Shown one piece after another: positions 1 to 11,149 of a stretch of DNA of 64,000 bases (the first letter of the stretch is position 1; the number at the start of each line of letters is the position of its first letter). The position numbers and the translations under genes are program-made. The notes beneath the pieces were generated by a model, which worked only from the letters and a program-made list of their open reading frames with translations, had not been told where the DNA came from and did not search any database. The DNA comes from Macrocystis pyrifera (lineage: Eukaryota; Sar; Phaeophyceae; Laminariales; Laminariaceae), in NCBI GenBank assembly GCA_031763025.1, contig JASSKH010000001.1:8489024-8553023 (forward strand), read 5' to 3'.

Positions 1-165
1 CCCGTCCCGCCGACATTTTTTTTCCCGTGGGAAAATTACCGTCCCGTCTCGTCGTGACACGGTAAATTTTCCGTCTCGTCCCGCCGATAAAGTCTCTCCC
101 GTTGGAAATAACTGTCCCGTCCCGTCGTGACAACGTAAATTTACCGTCCCACCCCGTCATCAAAA
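1..165. repeat. CCGTCCCGTC-rich tandem repeat, cut by the window edge
   Basis: About two and a bit units of roughly 70 bp are seen. Each has a CCGTCCCGTC-like block, a CGTGACA step and an A/T stretch reading GGTAAATTTACC-like. The array runs off the left edge. From about 165 to 436 I see no gene and no recognised repeat. Confidence 0.6.
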
Positions 166-436
166 ACTGCACTGCTGTTGTCACATGCAGTCCCCTCCCG
201 ATGACACAACTTGCCTCTTCCGCTTCCCGTGCAAGATACACGCATGGCCATCTGTTCCCATCCACTCCCACCACGAATGACGGGATTCACTACGAATTTC
301 GAGTTCTACAAAAATTCAGCAGTAATTCCCATATAAATACATATCACCATAACTTGTGCACAACTCCGATACTATGAACGAAATATATAACATGCGTATT
401 AAGCAGCTTCCAAAGTTGAAGTTGAGTATGAGCTCT

Positions 437-3068
437 TCACACCTCGGCTAATGCAACACTCGGATAACACTTATCTACGTTAGGGGGCCTAACACGGGGA
501 CGTGGCAACGTACCAACATAGTGATATCACTGGAGGAGCAATCACGGTAACGCGGTAACACAGTGTCAACTGGAAACCCACGAACGTGCACGAGCCTTAA
601 CGTTATGTTGCTGCTCGATCTCGTCCAGCTCTGGTATAGTAACATTATGTTATGCCGTGATCAGTCCTTGAACTAACACTGTAACACAGTGTTAGGCGTT
701 TAGACCAAACACGTACGTTTTCACTCTAACACGCCCAGATCAATATCCTCATATTTACTATTACTATCCGTATATACACTACTAATAACACGATAACATA
801 ATGTTACTGCTGTCTACGCGGCATTAGACATCACACGCATAGTGTTACCCTTGTTATACACAATACACTAACGTAACGTTACCATGTTGGCCAGCACTAT
901 TAACACCGCGTTATCTGGACCCCTCGTCTGATTGCCTTAGGCTCGGATAACGTGACATTCAACCTGCGTTAGATACGTCACAGTCTTAGCCGGCCGATAC
1001 GTAACATTATGTTATTTAGGATGTTAGCCTAAATGCGGAGGTCTCTCTATCATTACGTTACGGTGTTACCGTCAGTGAAGATCTGATCGTAACATTCCGT
1101 TGCCGTGTTAGACTTAAGCCAATGGAAACGCATTGTTCCCCCAAAAAAGTTTGAATTCCAAAGATATTATACCGATCAGAAGTTTTCAGGTACAGCTTGC
1201 TATGGGCACGTTTTTTCAAACGGAAAGTTCCAAACTTTTGGAAAAGCCCGAAAAAAGCAATACTGGGGCCGATGTTGGGCCAAGACCGGCTTCAGAAAAA
1301 CTCAGGCGGATGTTTGTTTCGAAGCGACGAGATTCCGAGTCCTCGACAGAGATAGATCGACAAAACCAACGACGGCGTCATGAATTCTGAACGGAGTGCG
1401 CTCGCTATAGGGGCTCCGACCCACACTATTAATTGGGTCATCGTGTTGACACATGGCCGGTGCCATGTGGCGGGCGCTGGCCACGCGTACGATAAAAAAA
1501 CAATTTAGTCGCTGGTGTGCACAAAACAGAAGACAAATTTTTTCGACCTGGCTCGAATGGCAAAAAAACAGGTTTTTTTCCACGTTTGGGAGGATACCGT
1601 AGGACGCCGCCGGCAAGCTCTCGCCCCCTATAGAGCATGGATCCACCTTCTATCTTCGAGGCCGTCATCTATATTCGTTGGCCTTGCCCGACACCAAGCG
1701 GGTTGGCCGTGGGCTGAGTCTATTTCGAGATCGAGCGTCTATCGTCGCACGAGCTGATTTTTATCAACGTGTTGACAATTTGCAACGAGAAAAGACAAAT
1801 TGCGCCGCGTGCAGTCGTTAGAAAAAAAAAAAAAAAAAAAAAACCTCAAACCTTTTTCCCTTTTTTTTCCCACAGCGGCGGTACGAGGATGTTTTCGGCT
1901 GTTTTTTTAAGCAATATTGAAAGAAAACTTTTGGACTTCGCGTTTCCATTGGCATCTTAGCGTAAAATCAATCCGGGTCTAACATTATGTTACTGAGTTA
2001 CTGTTGGCGCCGAAGTCGTTCCAACGTATTGTTACTAGTAATACGTTACCCTTCGCATCTTCCCGGGATTTAACATGTGTCACCTGTGTTAGTGGTAAAA
2101 CACGTGGCGGAGTAACATCACGTAGCCGTGTTATCCAATTTCGCCGACATCCCAGTAGGGAATACCTACAAAAATATCCCCGGGGGGGAGGATAGCATGA
2201 CATCCCTGGTAAAAAAACGCCTCCATCTTGTTAAAACCCCAAAACAGGGGAAAATTAGGAGGGATCTCCGCAAAAAACGCCTCATTTTTTTTAAACCCTA
2301 CCAGTACATTATCAATCTATAGTAACGTAATCTGCACACTCGCACGCACGAGCTAACACGGCAGTAACATATTGATGTTAGATTGGGGATGTACGTTATC
2401 TGTCTAACTTGTGTCACTACATACATTGCATACGAGCTATAATAACACATAAATATAATGCTACTAATAGTGTTTTATCAATCATACCTGGTACCAGTAT
2501 ACGTTATCCGTTTGACGTGTGTTATGTTACGGTAGCAAGACTTCCGCGATCACTCTCACACGTAACGTCGCTCGATACGGACTACTGCTGCGGCTGATAC
2601 GGTAACGTAATGTTAACGTTATTTGTATTGACCATATACGTTATCCCTCTAACGTGTGCTACAATACCGACTCGGAATTTCACTAGCACACAAACATCAT
2701 AGTGTTATATAAGCGATCATTTGGCCGTGTACGTTATCCGTCTAAAGGGTGTTACCGTAGCACTTAAGAATCCCGTAGACACACTAACATAACGTTACTA
2801 GCTACGGGCTAATGTCGCTAACACGGTAACATAATGTTAACATTTAATTGACTATGTCCGTTACCCCTTCAACGTGTCACGATAGCCACAAGGAATTAAG
2901 CTAACATAATTTTACTCGCTATGGGCTGCATAGGCTAACACCGTGACACATATACTGCGGTCAGTACCGGATCAAGGTAACACTCTAACATAATGTTACG
3001 CGATCGCCCGCCAATATCATAACAAACCAACACCATGTTATCACAAAATCCAGGGAGTAGTTAACATT
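437..3068 (+). mobile_element. Palindrome-rich TIR element, copy A (3' truncated, carries an insertion)
   Basis: Begins with TCACACCTCGG, the left terminal repeat of the intact copy at 16692-18670, and follows that copy nearly base for base. The body is full of the imperfect palindrome GTAACATAATGTTAC and variants, for example near 641, 794, 1005, 1981, 2830 and 2985. It lacks the right terminus: homology stops at about 3068, where an unrelated dispersed repeat starts. An ~846 bp insertion at 1111-1956 is absent from the other copy. No coding capacity is visible, so I read it as a non-autonomous DNA transposon. The superfamily is unknown. Confidence 0.7.
1111..1956. mobile_element. ~846 bp nested TIR insertion inside copy A
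   Basis: Absent from the equivalent place in the intact host element (around 17430), so this is a filled site with a paralogous empty site. Near its ends are inverted 14-mers, GCCAATGGAAACGC at about 1118-1131 and its complement at 1940-1953. TTA lies on both sides (1108-1110 and 1957-1959), consistent with a 3 bp target duplication of the PIF/Harbinger type. A second, more diverged copy lies at about 13870-14995. Short open frames inside are not conserved in phase between copies, so I do not call a gene. Confidence 0.65.
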
Positions 3069-3320
3069 ATACTGGATACGACAGGCACGATATACACATT
3101 CTATGAACGAGAGAGAGAAAAAAAAAGAAAGAAAAAAAGAAAGAAAAAAAAGAAAACAAACGAACAAACAAAAGAACACACAAAACAAAAAAAAACTGAA
3201 AAGAACGAGAGCACAGAAACAAATCAGAGAGAAAAGAATAAGGGAAAACAAAAGAAATATCTGTCGTGTCTTCCCTCAGGAGATGTGGCAGACACTCAAA
3301 AAGAACGAGCTAGAGAAGCA
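3069..3320 (+). repeat. Dispersed repeat with A-rich middle (ACTGGATACGACAGGCACGA family)
   Basis: Starts ACTGGATACGACAGGCACGA, then a TTCTATGAA segment, an A/G-rich stretch, and ends near a GATGTGGCAGACACT block. The same blocks occur reversed at 7150-7335, and in part at 23430-23470 and 24845-24900, always close to LINE sequence. It may be a LINE tail or a SINE. Low-complexity Lys/Glu-rich or Phe-rich open frames here are not genes. Confidence 0.6.
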
Positions 3321-3410
3321 ATACCACTACATGCTACATGTAACATATAACCATGGTAGGACTAAGAACCAAGGGAACTAACAGACAAGCGACAGAACTA
3401 AGCACACGCC

Positions 3411-3760
3411 GGTAGCCGCGGCAGTTTGTGGTACGAGTAGCATAGCCAGGTTCTCCCTACTAGGCGGTCTGGTACCTCGCTACCCTGTCTACAGGTCTTC
3501 GTCCTGCGTTCGCCAACTATATCTAGCCCCTCGGCGTCAGACAATACGAAACAAACAAAGTAGGCTCGTCATCCACCCACGCCACACCACTACTTTCGGA
3601 AGGACAGCAAGGAAGAAATATATACGAGTAGCAAGAAAAAGAAAATCACGGAGGATCAAGCGCAAAATGAAAGAGAAGGCAAAGGAAAAACACGTTCGAA
3701 CCAGCTGCACCAGTTGGCGGCACGAGTAGCGTAGACATGTTCTACTCACTAGTCGGCCTT
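3411..3760 (-). repeat. LINE 3'-tail modules (two related copies)
   Basis: Read on the minus strand, this holds the end of the LINE reading frame (a VARY-like C-terminus) plus the following untranslated segment. The module recurs at 6913-7052 (plus), 7560-7745 and 7870-7960 (minus), and at 24270-24310 after the third LINE. The recurrence identifies it as the 3' end of the LINE family rather than a host gene. Confidence 0.6.
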
Positions 3761-5880
3761 GTGCCTTTCTACCCTATCAGCCATCTCCTTCCTATTTCGT
3801 CCACCGCGGTTTCCCTTCTACTCCTCCTGTTCCCTCCCCTCCCCGCATTCCCTTGGTTGGGTTTCCTTCCACTCCTCTTGTTGTCCCCCCTCCCCCCATT
3901 CCCTTGGGCACCACCCACGGCGGATTCCCGGCGCTGTCTATTCAGTTATGTCTCATCCTCGTGCCACCACACCATGAACCGTTCGGCTGCTTCAAGGACC
4001 CCTCGATACCACTTCCCGGCCATTTTTGTTGCAGTGGACCACAGCACGGTCTCAACTCCAAACACCAAGGGGGAGTATTCCGTTGACCCTTCGGTGACTT
4101 GGGAAGTCCCTAAGGTCTTCGACTATGCATCTGTGCCAAGTCTTGAAACTGTCCGCCAGGTCTCGGGTTCTCCCCGCCAGCCATCGTCCGGAACATTGCC
4201 CGACTGGGTAATCGCTCCTTGCTTTGTTGTGCCACGCCCCCCGCGAAAAAGAGCCGTCGTTTACGGATGGTCGTGTCGATGCTCTCGCAACGTGTCATCT
4301 TGAGGGCCTTCGCGTACGAGAGGGTGGCGTGGTCAGCACAAAGTAGGCGCAGGAAGCCAATGACTCGCAAGACGATTTGGTGGTGAGCCGTTCGAAGCTT
4401 GGCAAAGTGTTCCGCTCTGAGAGTCCACGTCACACACCCCGTACAGCAGCGTCTCAATCACCTCGGCCTACAGCATTCAGACTTTCAGGCTAAGCGGGGT
4501 GGTCGTCCTATCATACAACTCCGGGCCGAACCGATTGAGGCATGCCCGCATGAGGCGGATCCGTCGATCGATTTCGAGCGAGAGGTCAGCTTTTTCGTGG
4601 ATAATGCCGCCTAAATATAAGAACTGGGCCGTCTGTTTATAAGTCTGCTGCTTCGATGACGAGCGGTGGGGCAAGGGTTGTCTGGTCTGGTATTCGAAGA
4701 AGCATTGTCTCCATCTTTTCTGATACCGTGCGGCCTTCTGCTTCGAAGACAGTCACGATGAGTGTCATCATTTTCGCGAATCCTTCAACCGACTTCGAGA
4801 CTATTCCTGCGTCTGCGTCTTCGGCGTACAACATGCCCCATACAGCCCTTCGCACGCTTGCCAACGGTTCCTGTTCCTCTGTTCCGACTACTCCGGCATC
4901 GTTGAGTTGAACCAAAAAAACCCTGACGACGGCTTCGTCTTGGCTGAAGCGTACCACTTCGACGTGTAACGCATCAGCGAAGAGCACGTTCAACAGTAAC
5001 GGTGATAGAACGCACTTTTGTCGCAGCCCCTGCGTGACTTCAAACCTGCTCCTCCGGGAGTAATCCCTCGGTCTCGCAGTAGTTGCTGAGGCGGCACGCG
5101 ACGATTTTCAACATCGCTTTGCCTGCGTGGGCAACGAGCGAGATCCCTCTGTAGTTGTGGCAATCAGTTTGGTCCTTATTTTTGTGAAGGACCTTGATGA
5201 TCGCATCTTTCTACTGCTTGGGGACGTCTCCTGTTACCCAAACATTGACAAGGATGTTGTGAAAGCACTGGGCGAATGTGGGGTGGACGATGTTTAAGAG
5301 TTCGGCCGGGAGGCCATCTGCCCCAACAGCTTTCCAATTGCCATGGCCATGAGTGCTTCCGTCACTTTGTCCATAAATGGTTCATCTCCGAGCGACAGTT
5401 TAACCGATCGCGGTGGCAAGAGGTCGATGATCGTGGGATCGAGTTTCAGCGATTTCGTATTCAATAGTTTGTGGTAGAACCCCGACCATCGTTCACGAAT
5501 TCGCACCTTAACCCGCAACAGCGTGCCATCCTCGTCCCTAATAAACTGCTCGCTTCTCGCGATAGTACCTTCCAATCCCACCGTACTTTTCAGATGCTTC
5601 CAAAACCCCTCTGGTCATTGTTCGCTAGACGTCGTTCGGTTACGGCGAGGTACTCTTCGGAGTACGCATGCATTCAGTCCTGCGGCATCACCTCCTGCAG
5701 GTTAGCACACTCATATCTCAGTGTGTTCCACGCGGTTCTATCCCGGGGGTGTGCACGGAAGAATTGTCGTGTACATGCTCTCTCGCTGCCCATGCTAATC
5801 TGAATGCGGCCAGGGTTTCGGCCGACTCACATCAACCATGTCTGCGGTGGCGGCGTGGAGGGGGTGGGCACCTTTTTTTT
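3740..5880 (-). pseudogene. LINE-type non-LTR retrotransposon ORF2 relic, copy 1
   Basis: Minus-strand reverse transcriptase of a non-LTR retrotransposon, broken into several frames. From N to C: a pre-RT segment (about 5300-5850) with a KVTEALMAMAIGK-like stretch typical of RT block 0/1; a palm segment at 4637-4993, where the expected (F/Y)ADD reads Y-A-E-D-A-D, so the catalytic motif is altered; then a C-terminal segment (4110-4674) with LYLGGIIHEKADLSLEIDRR and the LYGCVTWTL motif. A protein from an active element would be one long frame. Here stops and frameshifts separate the pieces, so it is dead. The plus-strand ORFs over this stretch are antisense shadows. No endonuclease domain is recognisable. 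Confidence 0.85.
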
Positions 5881-5889
5881 TTCGAGCGG

Positions 5890-6900
5890 CATCAATAATA
5901 GCCGTGGTGAAAAACTAAACCACGCCAGATGTAGTACGGGGCTAGGTAAATAAGCTGGTTGAGGGTGTAAACGACCCTCGCGACTTCTCGTCGACGACAC
6001 TTTTCATCGGGCATAAAAAGCTGCCGGTCGAACTCTCGGTACTTTCGGGGTTTCGTGTTTGTGTGTTGGTTGGGGGCATTCTAATATATGTGAGTAATGG
6101 TGCAATGATTTGCCGTGCTGCCACAGACGTCTGACTGGACGCAGGGAAGTTTCTAATAATAATCCTGCCAGGTATTATACATAAAATTCATAAATTGGTA
6201 CATTACTGCTGCTGTAGCTGTTCGGCTATTGCATTTTTGGTTGAAGTGGATGTTTCCCGCCACCCGGCTTTCGGGTGCCGTGAAAAAAAAGTGCGCTGCT
6301 TCTAGCTGAAGTGCTTCGTTGTTGATTCTTCATTCTTCACTAAAATCGCTCCGTACATCCTGTGTGGACTGCTGTAGACACAATTATTTATCATGTCATC
6401 TCATGTCACAGCAGTACCTCCTTGTAGATTTCGGTGAAATCGTTTCCAATTCACCTTCGGGAGAGCGAAACACACGTCCTGTCGCTCTGTTTCGAGGGTT
6501 GGGAAGTCGCTATAAACAAACGTATGAAAGACATTTGCTACGTGATTTTCGGGAGTATATTCACACACATATATATGTCGAAAAAAACGGCCTCCGGCAG
6601 GAGTCCTCCGGGAACCCTACTGCGGGAGAGAAGACCTCAGCATCGGCGCGTTTTGTGGGGGCCACAATGCGGCTTGAGGTGCCTGTTGCGTTGTCGGGCG
6701 GCTAATTAACGCCTGCCCTGATGCATACATATGATGTATGTGATAGGATAGTAGGTGCCAGATCCTTTTGTGTTTTAGCATTTTTGTCGCGTACGAACCG
6801 CGGTATAAGGCGCACTACAGCAGTACATCAAAACAAATCAACGGACTTTGACAATTATTTTTTTTATTATACTCGTACAATATCATGCGTATATACATAC
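5890..6900. other. No gene seen; unannotated spacer
   Basis: Short, mutually overlapping open frames only, none with recognisable motifs. The stretch ends at the inverted LINE-tail module starting near 6913. CTGCTG/CAGCAG-containing words are common. Confidence 0.4.
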
Positions 6901-6912
6901 CAGATATACGTA

Positions 6913-7052
6913 GTGTCTGACGCCGAGGGGCTGGGCATAGTTGACGAACGCAGGACGGAGACGGCAGTCAGGGTAGCAAGGTACCAGGCGGACTAGCAGA
7001 GAGAACCTGGCTATGCTACTCGTACCACAAAACGCTGCCGCCACCTGGAGGG
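6913..7052 (+). repeat. LINE 3'-tail module, inverted relative to its neighbours
   Basis: Encodes a short plus-strand peptide ending RVARYQAD before a stop. This matches the minus-strand LINE tails at 7560-7745 and 3411-3545. It is a fragment: no reverse transcriptase precedes it. Confidence 0.55.
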
Positions 7053-7149
7053 TGCTTTGTGCTTAGGTTTGCCCGTTATTTTCCCTTGGTTCTTAGCGTT
7101 TCTCTGTTTATAAGTATTAATAGTGGTGTTTTTCTTTTTTTTTTCTTTT

Positions 7150-7335
7150 CCAGCTCGTGCTTTTCAAGTGTCTGCCACATCCCCTGCGGGGGGGGGCACT
7201 ACCGTTTGTTCCTTCTATTTTTTCTTCTTCTCTTTCGATTTGTCTTCTTTGTGTTTTTTCTTTGTTTCCTTTCGTTTCTCCATTTCATAGAATGCGTATA
7301 TCGTGCCTGTCGTATCCAGCACGATGACATGGCAT
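7150..7335 (-). repeat. Dispersed repeat with T-rich middle (same family as 3069-3320)
   Basis: Reverse-strand copy: GTGTCTGCCACATCCCC block, T-rich stretch, then TTCATAGAATGCG and TCGTGCCTGTCGTATCCAG. The long plus-strand frame across it is a Phe/Leu-rich artefact. A (TTG)n tract follows at about 7360-7392. Confidence 0.6.
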
Positions 7336-7360
7336 TGCATTGCCCACTGCTGTGCTTACT

Positions 7361-7382
<22 letters not shown>

Positions 7383-7392
<10 letters not shown>

Positions 7393-7500
7393 TTCTTCAC
7401 ATTAAACCGTTCTTTCAACCCGTCGACATCCAGCACAACCAGTGTCCGTGTCGATTCTTCAATCCTATAGAGATACAAGTTCTGTGGTCACAAAAACAGA
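7383..7500 (-). repeat. SINE-like dispersed repeat (GTGACCAC...TTTAATGTGAAGAC family)
   Basis: One of at least seven copies of a ~110 bp sequence. In the sense direction it runs from GTGACCAC through TATCTCTNNAGGAT and GGACACTGG to GGTAGAAAGAACGGTTTAATG, followed by a (CAA)n or A-rich tract. Other copies: 8987-9190 (split by a MITE), 19846-19925, 23240-23340 (reverse), 24617-24730, 26717-26822 and 32874-32995. The A-rich 3' end suggests retroposition, but I see no clear pol III promoter. Confidence 0.65.
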
Positions 7501-7559
7501 GTAAGACTAAGAACCATGCAAGGGAAAATAATAGGCAAACCAAACAGAGCACAAAGCAT

Positions 7560-7745
7560 CCTCCAGGTAGCGGCAGCAGTTTATGGTACGAGTAGCACAG
7601 CCAGGGTCCCCCTGTTGGCCCGCCTGGTACCTTGCTACCCTGTCTGCCACCTTCGTCCAGCGTTCGTTAACTATGCCAGGCCCCTCGGCGTCAGACAATA
7701 CGAAACAAGCAAAGTAGGCTCGTCATCCACCCACGCCACACGACT
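7560..7745 (-). repeat. LINE 3'-tail module
   Basis: Nearly the same as 3411-3600. On the minus strand it carries the DRVARYQAG-like end of the LINE frame. Confidence 0.55.
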
Positions 7746-7929
7746 CCTTCAATAAGGCTTATCAATCGGAGAAAGGAAGAGAAGGAAAATAAAATGAAAA
7801 TCACATAGGGTCAGCGCAAAAGAAGAAAATAAAATGAAACAAAAATAAACAAAAACAAAAGGAAGACAAAGGAAGACCACGTTCGAACCAGCTGCACCAG
7901 TTGGTGGTACGAGAAGTATAGGCATGTTC

Positions 7930-8942
7930 TTCTTAGTCTGCCCGGTACCTTGCTACCCTGTCTGCCATCTCCTTCTTACTTTCGTCCACTGCAGTTTCCC
8001 TTCTACTCCCCCCCCCCCCCTCTCCGCATTGCCTTGGTCGGATTTTCTGCTACTCCTCTTGTTGCCGCCCCTCCCCCCATTCCCTTGGACACCACCCACG
8101 GCGGATGCGCGGCGCTACCTACCCAGCTCAGCCTCAGCCTCGTGCCACCTCACCATGAACCGTTCGGCTGCTTCGAGGATCCCCCGGTACCACTTCCGCG
8201 CCTTTTTTGCAGCAGTGGGCCACAGCGCGGTCTCAACTTCAAATACCAAGGGAGCAAGTTCCGTTGACCCTCCGGTGGCTCGGAACTCCCTAAGGTCTTC
8301 GACTATGCATCTATGCCAAGCCTTAACCTGTCCGCCAGGTCTCGGGTTCTCCCCACCAGCAATCGTCCCGAACATTACCCGACTGGGTAATCGATCCTTG
8401 CTCTGCCGTGCCACCCCCCCCGCGAAGAGAAGACGCGCGGATGGTCGTTTCGATGCTCTCGCAACGTGTCATCTTGAGGGCCTTCGCGTACGAGAGGGTG
8501 GTATGGTCAGTACGAAGTCGTCGCTGGAAGCCAATGACTCGCAACAGGACTTGGTGGTGAGCCGCTCGAAGCTTGGCAAAGTGTTCCGCTCTGAGGGTCC
8601 ACGTCACACACCCGTACAGCAGGGTCTCAATCACCTCGGCCTTCAGCATTCGGACTTTCAGGCTAAGGGGGGCGGTCGTCCTATCATGCAGCTCCGGGCC
8701 CAACCGTTTGAGGCATGCTCGCATGAGACGGATCCGTCGGTCGATTTCGAGCGAGAGGTCAGCTTTTTCGTGGATAATGCCGCCTAGGTATAATAACTGG
8801 GCCGTCTGCTTATACCTCTGGCCTGCTGCTTCGATAACGAGCGGTGGTGCGAGGGTTTTCTGGTCTGGCGTTTGTAGAAGCATAGTCTCTGTCTTCTTTT
8901 CCGACACCGTAAGACCTGCTGCTTCGAAGACAGTCACGATGA
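7930..8942 (-). pseudogene. LINE ORF2 relic, copy 2 (5' truncated)
   Basis: C-terminal part of the same LINE ORF2 as 3740-5880, on the minus strand in two frames (8323-8937 and 8115-8414). It holds the RYKQTAQLLYLGGIIHEKAD stretch, the LYGCVTWTL motif and the downstream ETALW / KWYRG region. Homology with copy 1 stops sharply at about 8942, where unrelated sequence begins, as expected of a 5'-truncated target-primed insertion. The palm with the YxDD motif is missing. The 287-codon plus-strand frame at 7924-8787 is antisense to it. Confidence 0.85.
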
Positions 8943-8986
8943 ATGCATACGTGGCAACGTAGTATCTCTGTGGCGTAGCTTGGTGA

Positions 8987-9240
8987 CCACAGAACTCGTA
9001 TCTCTTCTATTACGGGGGTCTATAGTTAACAGGACCTATGGCGTACATAAAAACCTATATATTTAGGTATTTTTACTAACAATATTTGGTCCTGTTAACT
9101 ATGGACCCCCGTAATAGGATTGAAAAATCGGCATGGACACTGGTTGGGCTGGATGTGGATGGGTAGAAAGAACGGTTTAATGCGAAGAAAACAACATCAC
9201 CACCACCATCACCACCACCACCACCAACAACAACAAAATC
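8987..9240 (+). repeat. SINE-like repeat interrupted by a MITE
   Basis: The left part (GTGACCACAGAACTCGTATCTCT) and right part (GGATTGAAAAATCGG... to GGTTTAATG) are continuous in the other copies but are split here by the MITE at 9010-9114. A (CAC)n/(CAA)n tail follows to about 9300, encoding only His/Gln runs. Confidence 0.7.
9010..9114. mobile_element. TA-flanked MITE, copy 1
   Basis: 105 bp, with TIRs starting TTACGGGGG and continuing to a TTAACAGGACC-like end. Flanked by TA at 9008-9009 and 9115-9116. Comparing uninterrupted copies of the host repeat shows one TA at the site, so TA is the target duplication, as in Tc1/mariner-type elements. It has no coding capacity. Confidence 0.85.
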
Positions 9241-10101
9241 AACAACAAAAACAAAATCAAAAACAAAATCAAAATCAAAAACAACAAAAACAACAAAAAC
9301 ATATATGCCGACAATTCAGTGTTATGGCCATCTCCCACAGATACAAGGAAATGTCGAAACGTCGGTGCGTTCGTCGCTACGCTTTAATACTAACTTTTAC
9401 ATATATAATGCACTGCATGGAGACAACAACATTTTTTTTTTTTTTTTTCGTGCCAGTCTTTGTAAGAATTACACGGTCCGCATGCAGCTCCTCGCGTCAA
9501 GAAGCGATGGATAGGGGAAAAAACGTCGAGAACTTGGATCCTCTTCCCACACTGAGTACTCGCTCTTAACCAAATCTGTCAATAGTCACGAGGAAACTCT
9601 AAAAAGGAGACAGCGATCACAATTCAAAAACATATATATATATATCCGCTAGGCCCCATGCCTTGTCTTGTGGCGAAGGTCCTAACATGGTAGTCATCAT
9701 GCGAGACAGAAGGGACACAGCTAGAGTGCTATGAGGGCTGCGTGTACTAGGGACTACTAAAAACCGAGACGCCGCGTAGTAGCAATAGCGATAATATAAG
9801 CCACACTCGGCGGCAGAGCGACCATTTCCGCACCACGCCCCTCCCACCACATATGTTTATAAAATTAAAAAACAACAGCTAGCTGCTGTGAGATCGAGCA
9901 TTTCGCCCAACTCACACAATTTGTGTGTGTCATCCTGTACTTCGATCGCGCATACTAAAAATACAGCAGCAGTAGTACGGGTTTTACATGGTCTCGTGCA
10001 GGGTATATCGTACAGTCCGCATATGAGAAAGACTAAATCTGAAAATCAAATAAAATAAAAATATATCCGGAGGTTGCACGTCGTTTCTTATCACCAGTGA
10101 G

Positions 10102-10104
<3 letters not shown>

Positions 10105-10145
<41 letters not shown>
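10105..10145. repeat. Poly(C) tract of about 40
   Basis: Uninterrupted C run in the gene-free stretch 9300-10980. Its exact length is likely to be uncertain in assembly. The rest of that stretch has small unrelated open frames and several TACCTGGTA-type words. Confidence 0.9.
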
Positions 10146-10147
<2 letters not shown>

Positions 10148-10986
10148 ATATATTTTTACCTGATACCTGGTATTATTTATTTATTGTTCTTTTTATATAT
10201 ATCCGGGCGCGGGCAGAGTCGCGGAGATCTGTAGACTCAACTGCACTGCTGTGTGTAGGCTGTCGTGCTGCTGCGGCAGCCGTGGAGTCGAGTCATTGTG
10301 GCATCCTCCGCCGCGTCTACTTTATATTTTACGTTACGAGTACGAAAAGCTACAAAACAAACGATTACTACCCGAACCGCGCAAGATCTTCGCGATTTCA
10401 ACGAGCCTGCTTGTTAATACGAGATGGCATTCTCTTAGGTGGTATATCATATACATACCTCACTTCTTGCCGAACGCATCATTAATTGAAAAAAACTCTG
10501 TCTGTGTTCACGAGGCTCCCAGGGGAGGGCCCGAAGCGGTCTCGTCGGATTCCATTCCAATGAACCAGGCAAGGGCTATCAAGGGTTATCAAGGGGCAAA
10601 ACGTTTGGCCAGACCAACCAGAAATTTCGGAACTTCCACAGGAGTAGTAATAATAGCAATAGTGTAGGTATAATAAACAAGAACACAAGAACGTTGATCA
10701 CACCCTCTGGCGTTCCTTATTGGCCAGGCAGGGCCGACTTCTCGGTCCTGCCCTGGCAGGACATCCATGTTCACCTGCTATCTATAAAAATAAAAGGTAC
10801 CAGGTACGTCTTCCAACCATTTTTCGGCAACTAACTTCTGACCCTATGATGGATTGACTGCTGTTGATTGACGCCACTGCAGCAGCAAGTTGTTGTCACA
10901 AGTTATATACCATATATGTAAATCATTACTAATAGTCGCACACGTAACTATTAATATTGATACTAAAAATACATAAAATAATATAT

Positions 10987-11148
10987 GCGGTGCTAAAGGG
11001 GTTTTAACAGGGTTGTTTTTCGTACCCAAAAACAGTCAAGAACAACCCTGTTAAAACCTCTTTTTTAGTACCGCAGTCCCGATTTGGGGACAAACCACTC
11101 TAATTCCAAGTGATTTGTCCCCAAAACGGGACAGCGGTACTAAAAGGG
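10987..11148. mobile_element. Double-hairpin inverted-repeat element
   Basis: Two adjacent inverted repeats. The first arm pair is GGGGTTTTAACAGGGTTGTT against AACAACCCTGTTAAAACC. The second starts GTACCGCAGTCCCG and closes CGGGACAGCGGTAC, with TTTGGGGACAAA and TTTGTCCCC inside. The second hairpin recurs at 60637-60732, so this is a dispersed MITE-like family. No coding capacity. Confidence 0.6.
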
Positions 11149-11149
11149 A

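Noticed and set aside
3737..4303. 188-codon plus-strand open frame
   Set aside because: Antisense to LINE copy 1 and its tail.
7924..8787. 287-codon plus-strand open frame
   Set aside because: Exactly antisense to LINE copy 2; the opposite strand carries recognisable reverse transcriptase motifs.
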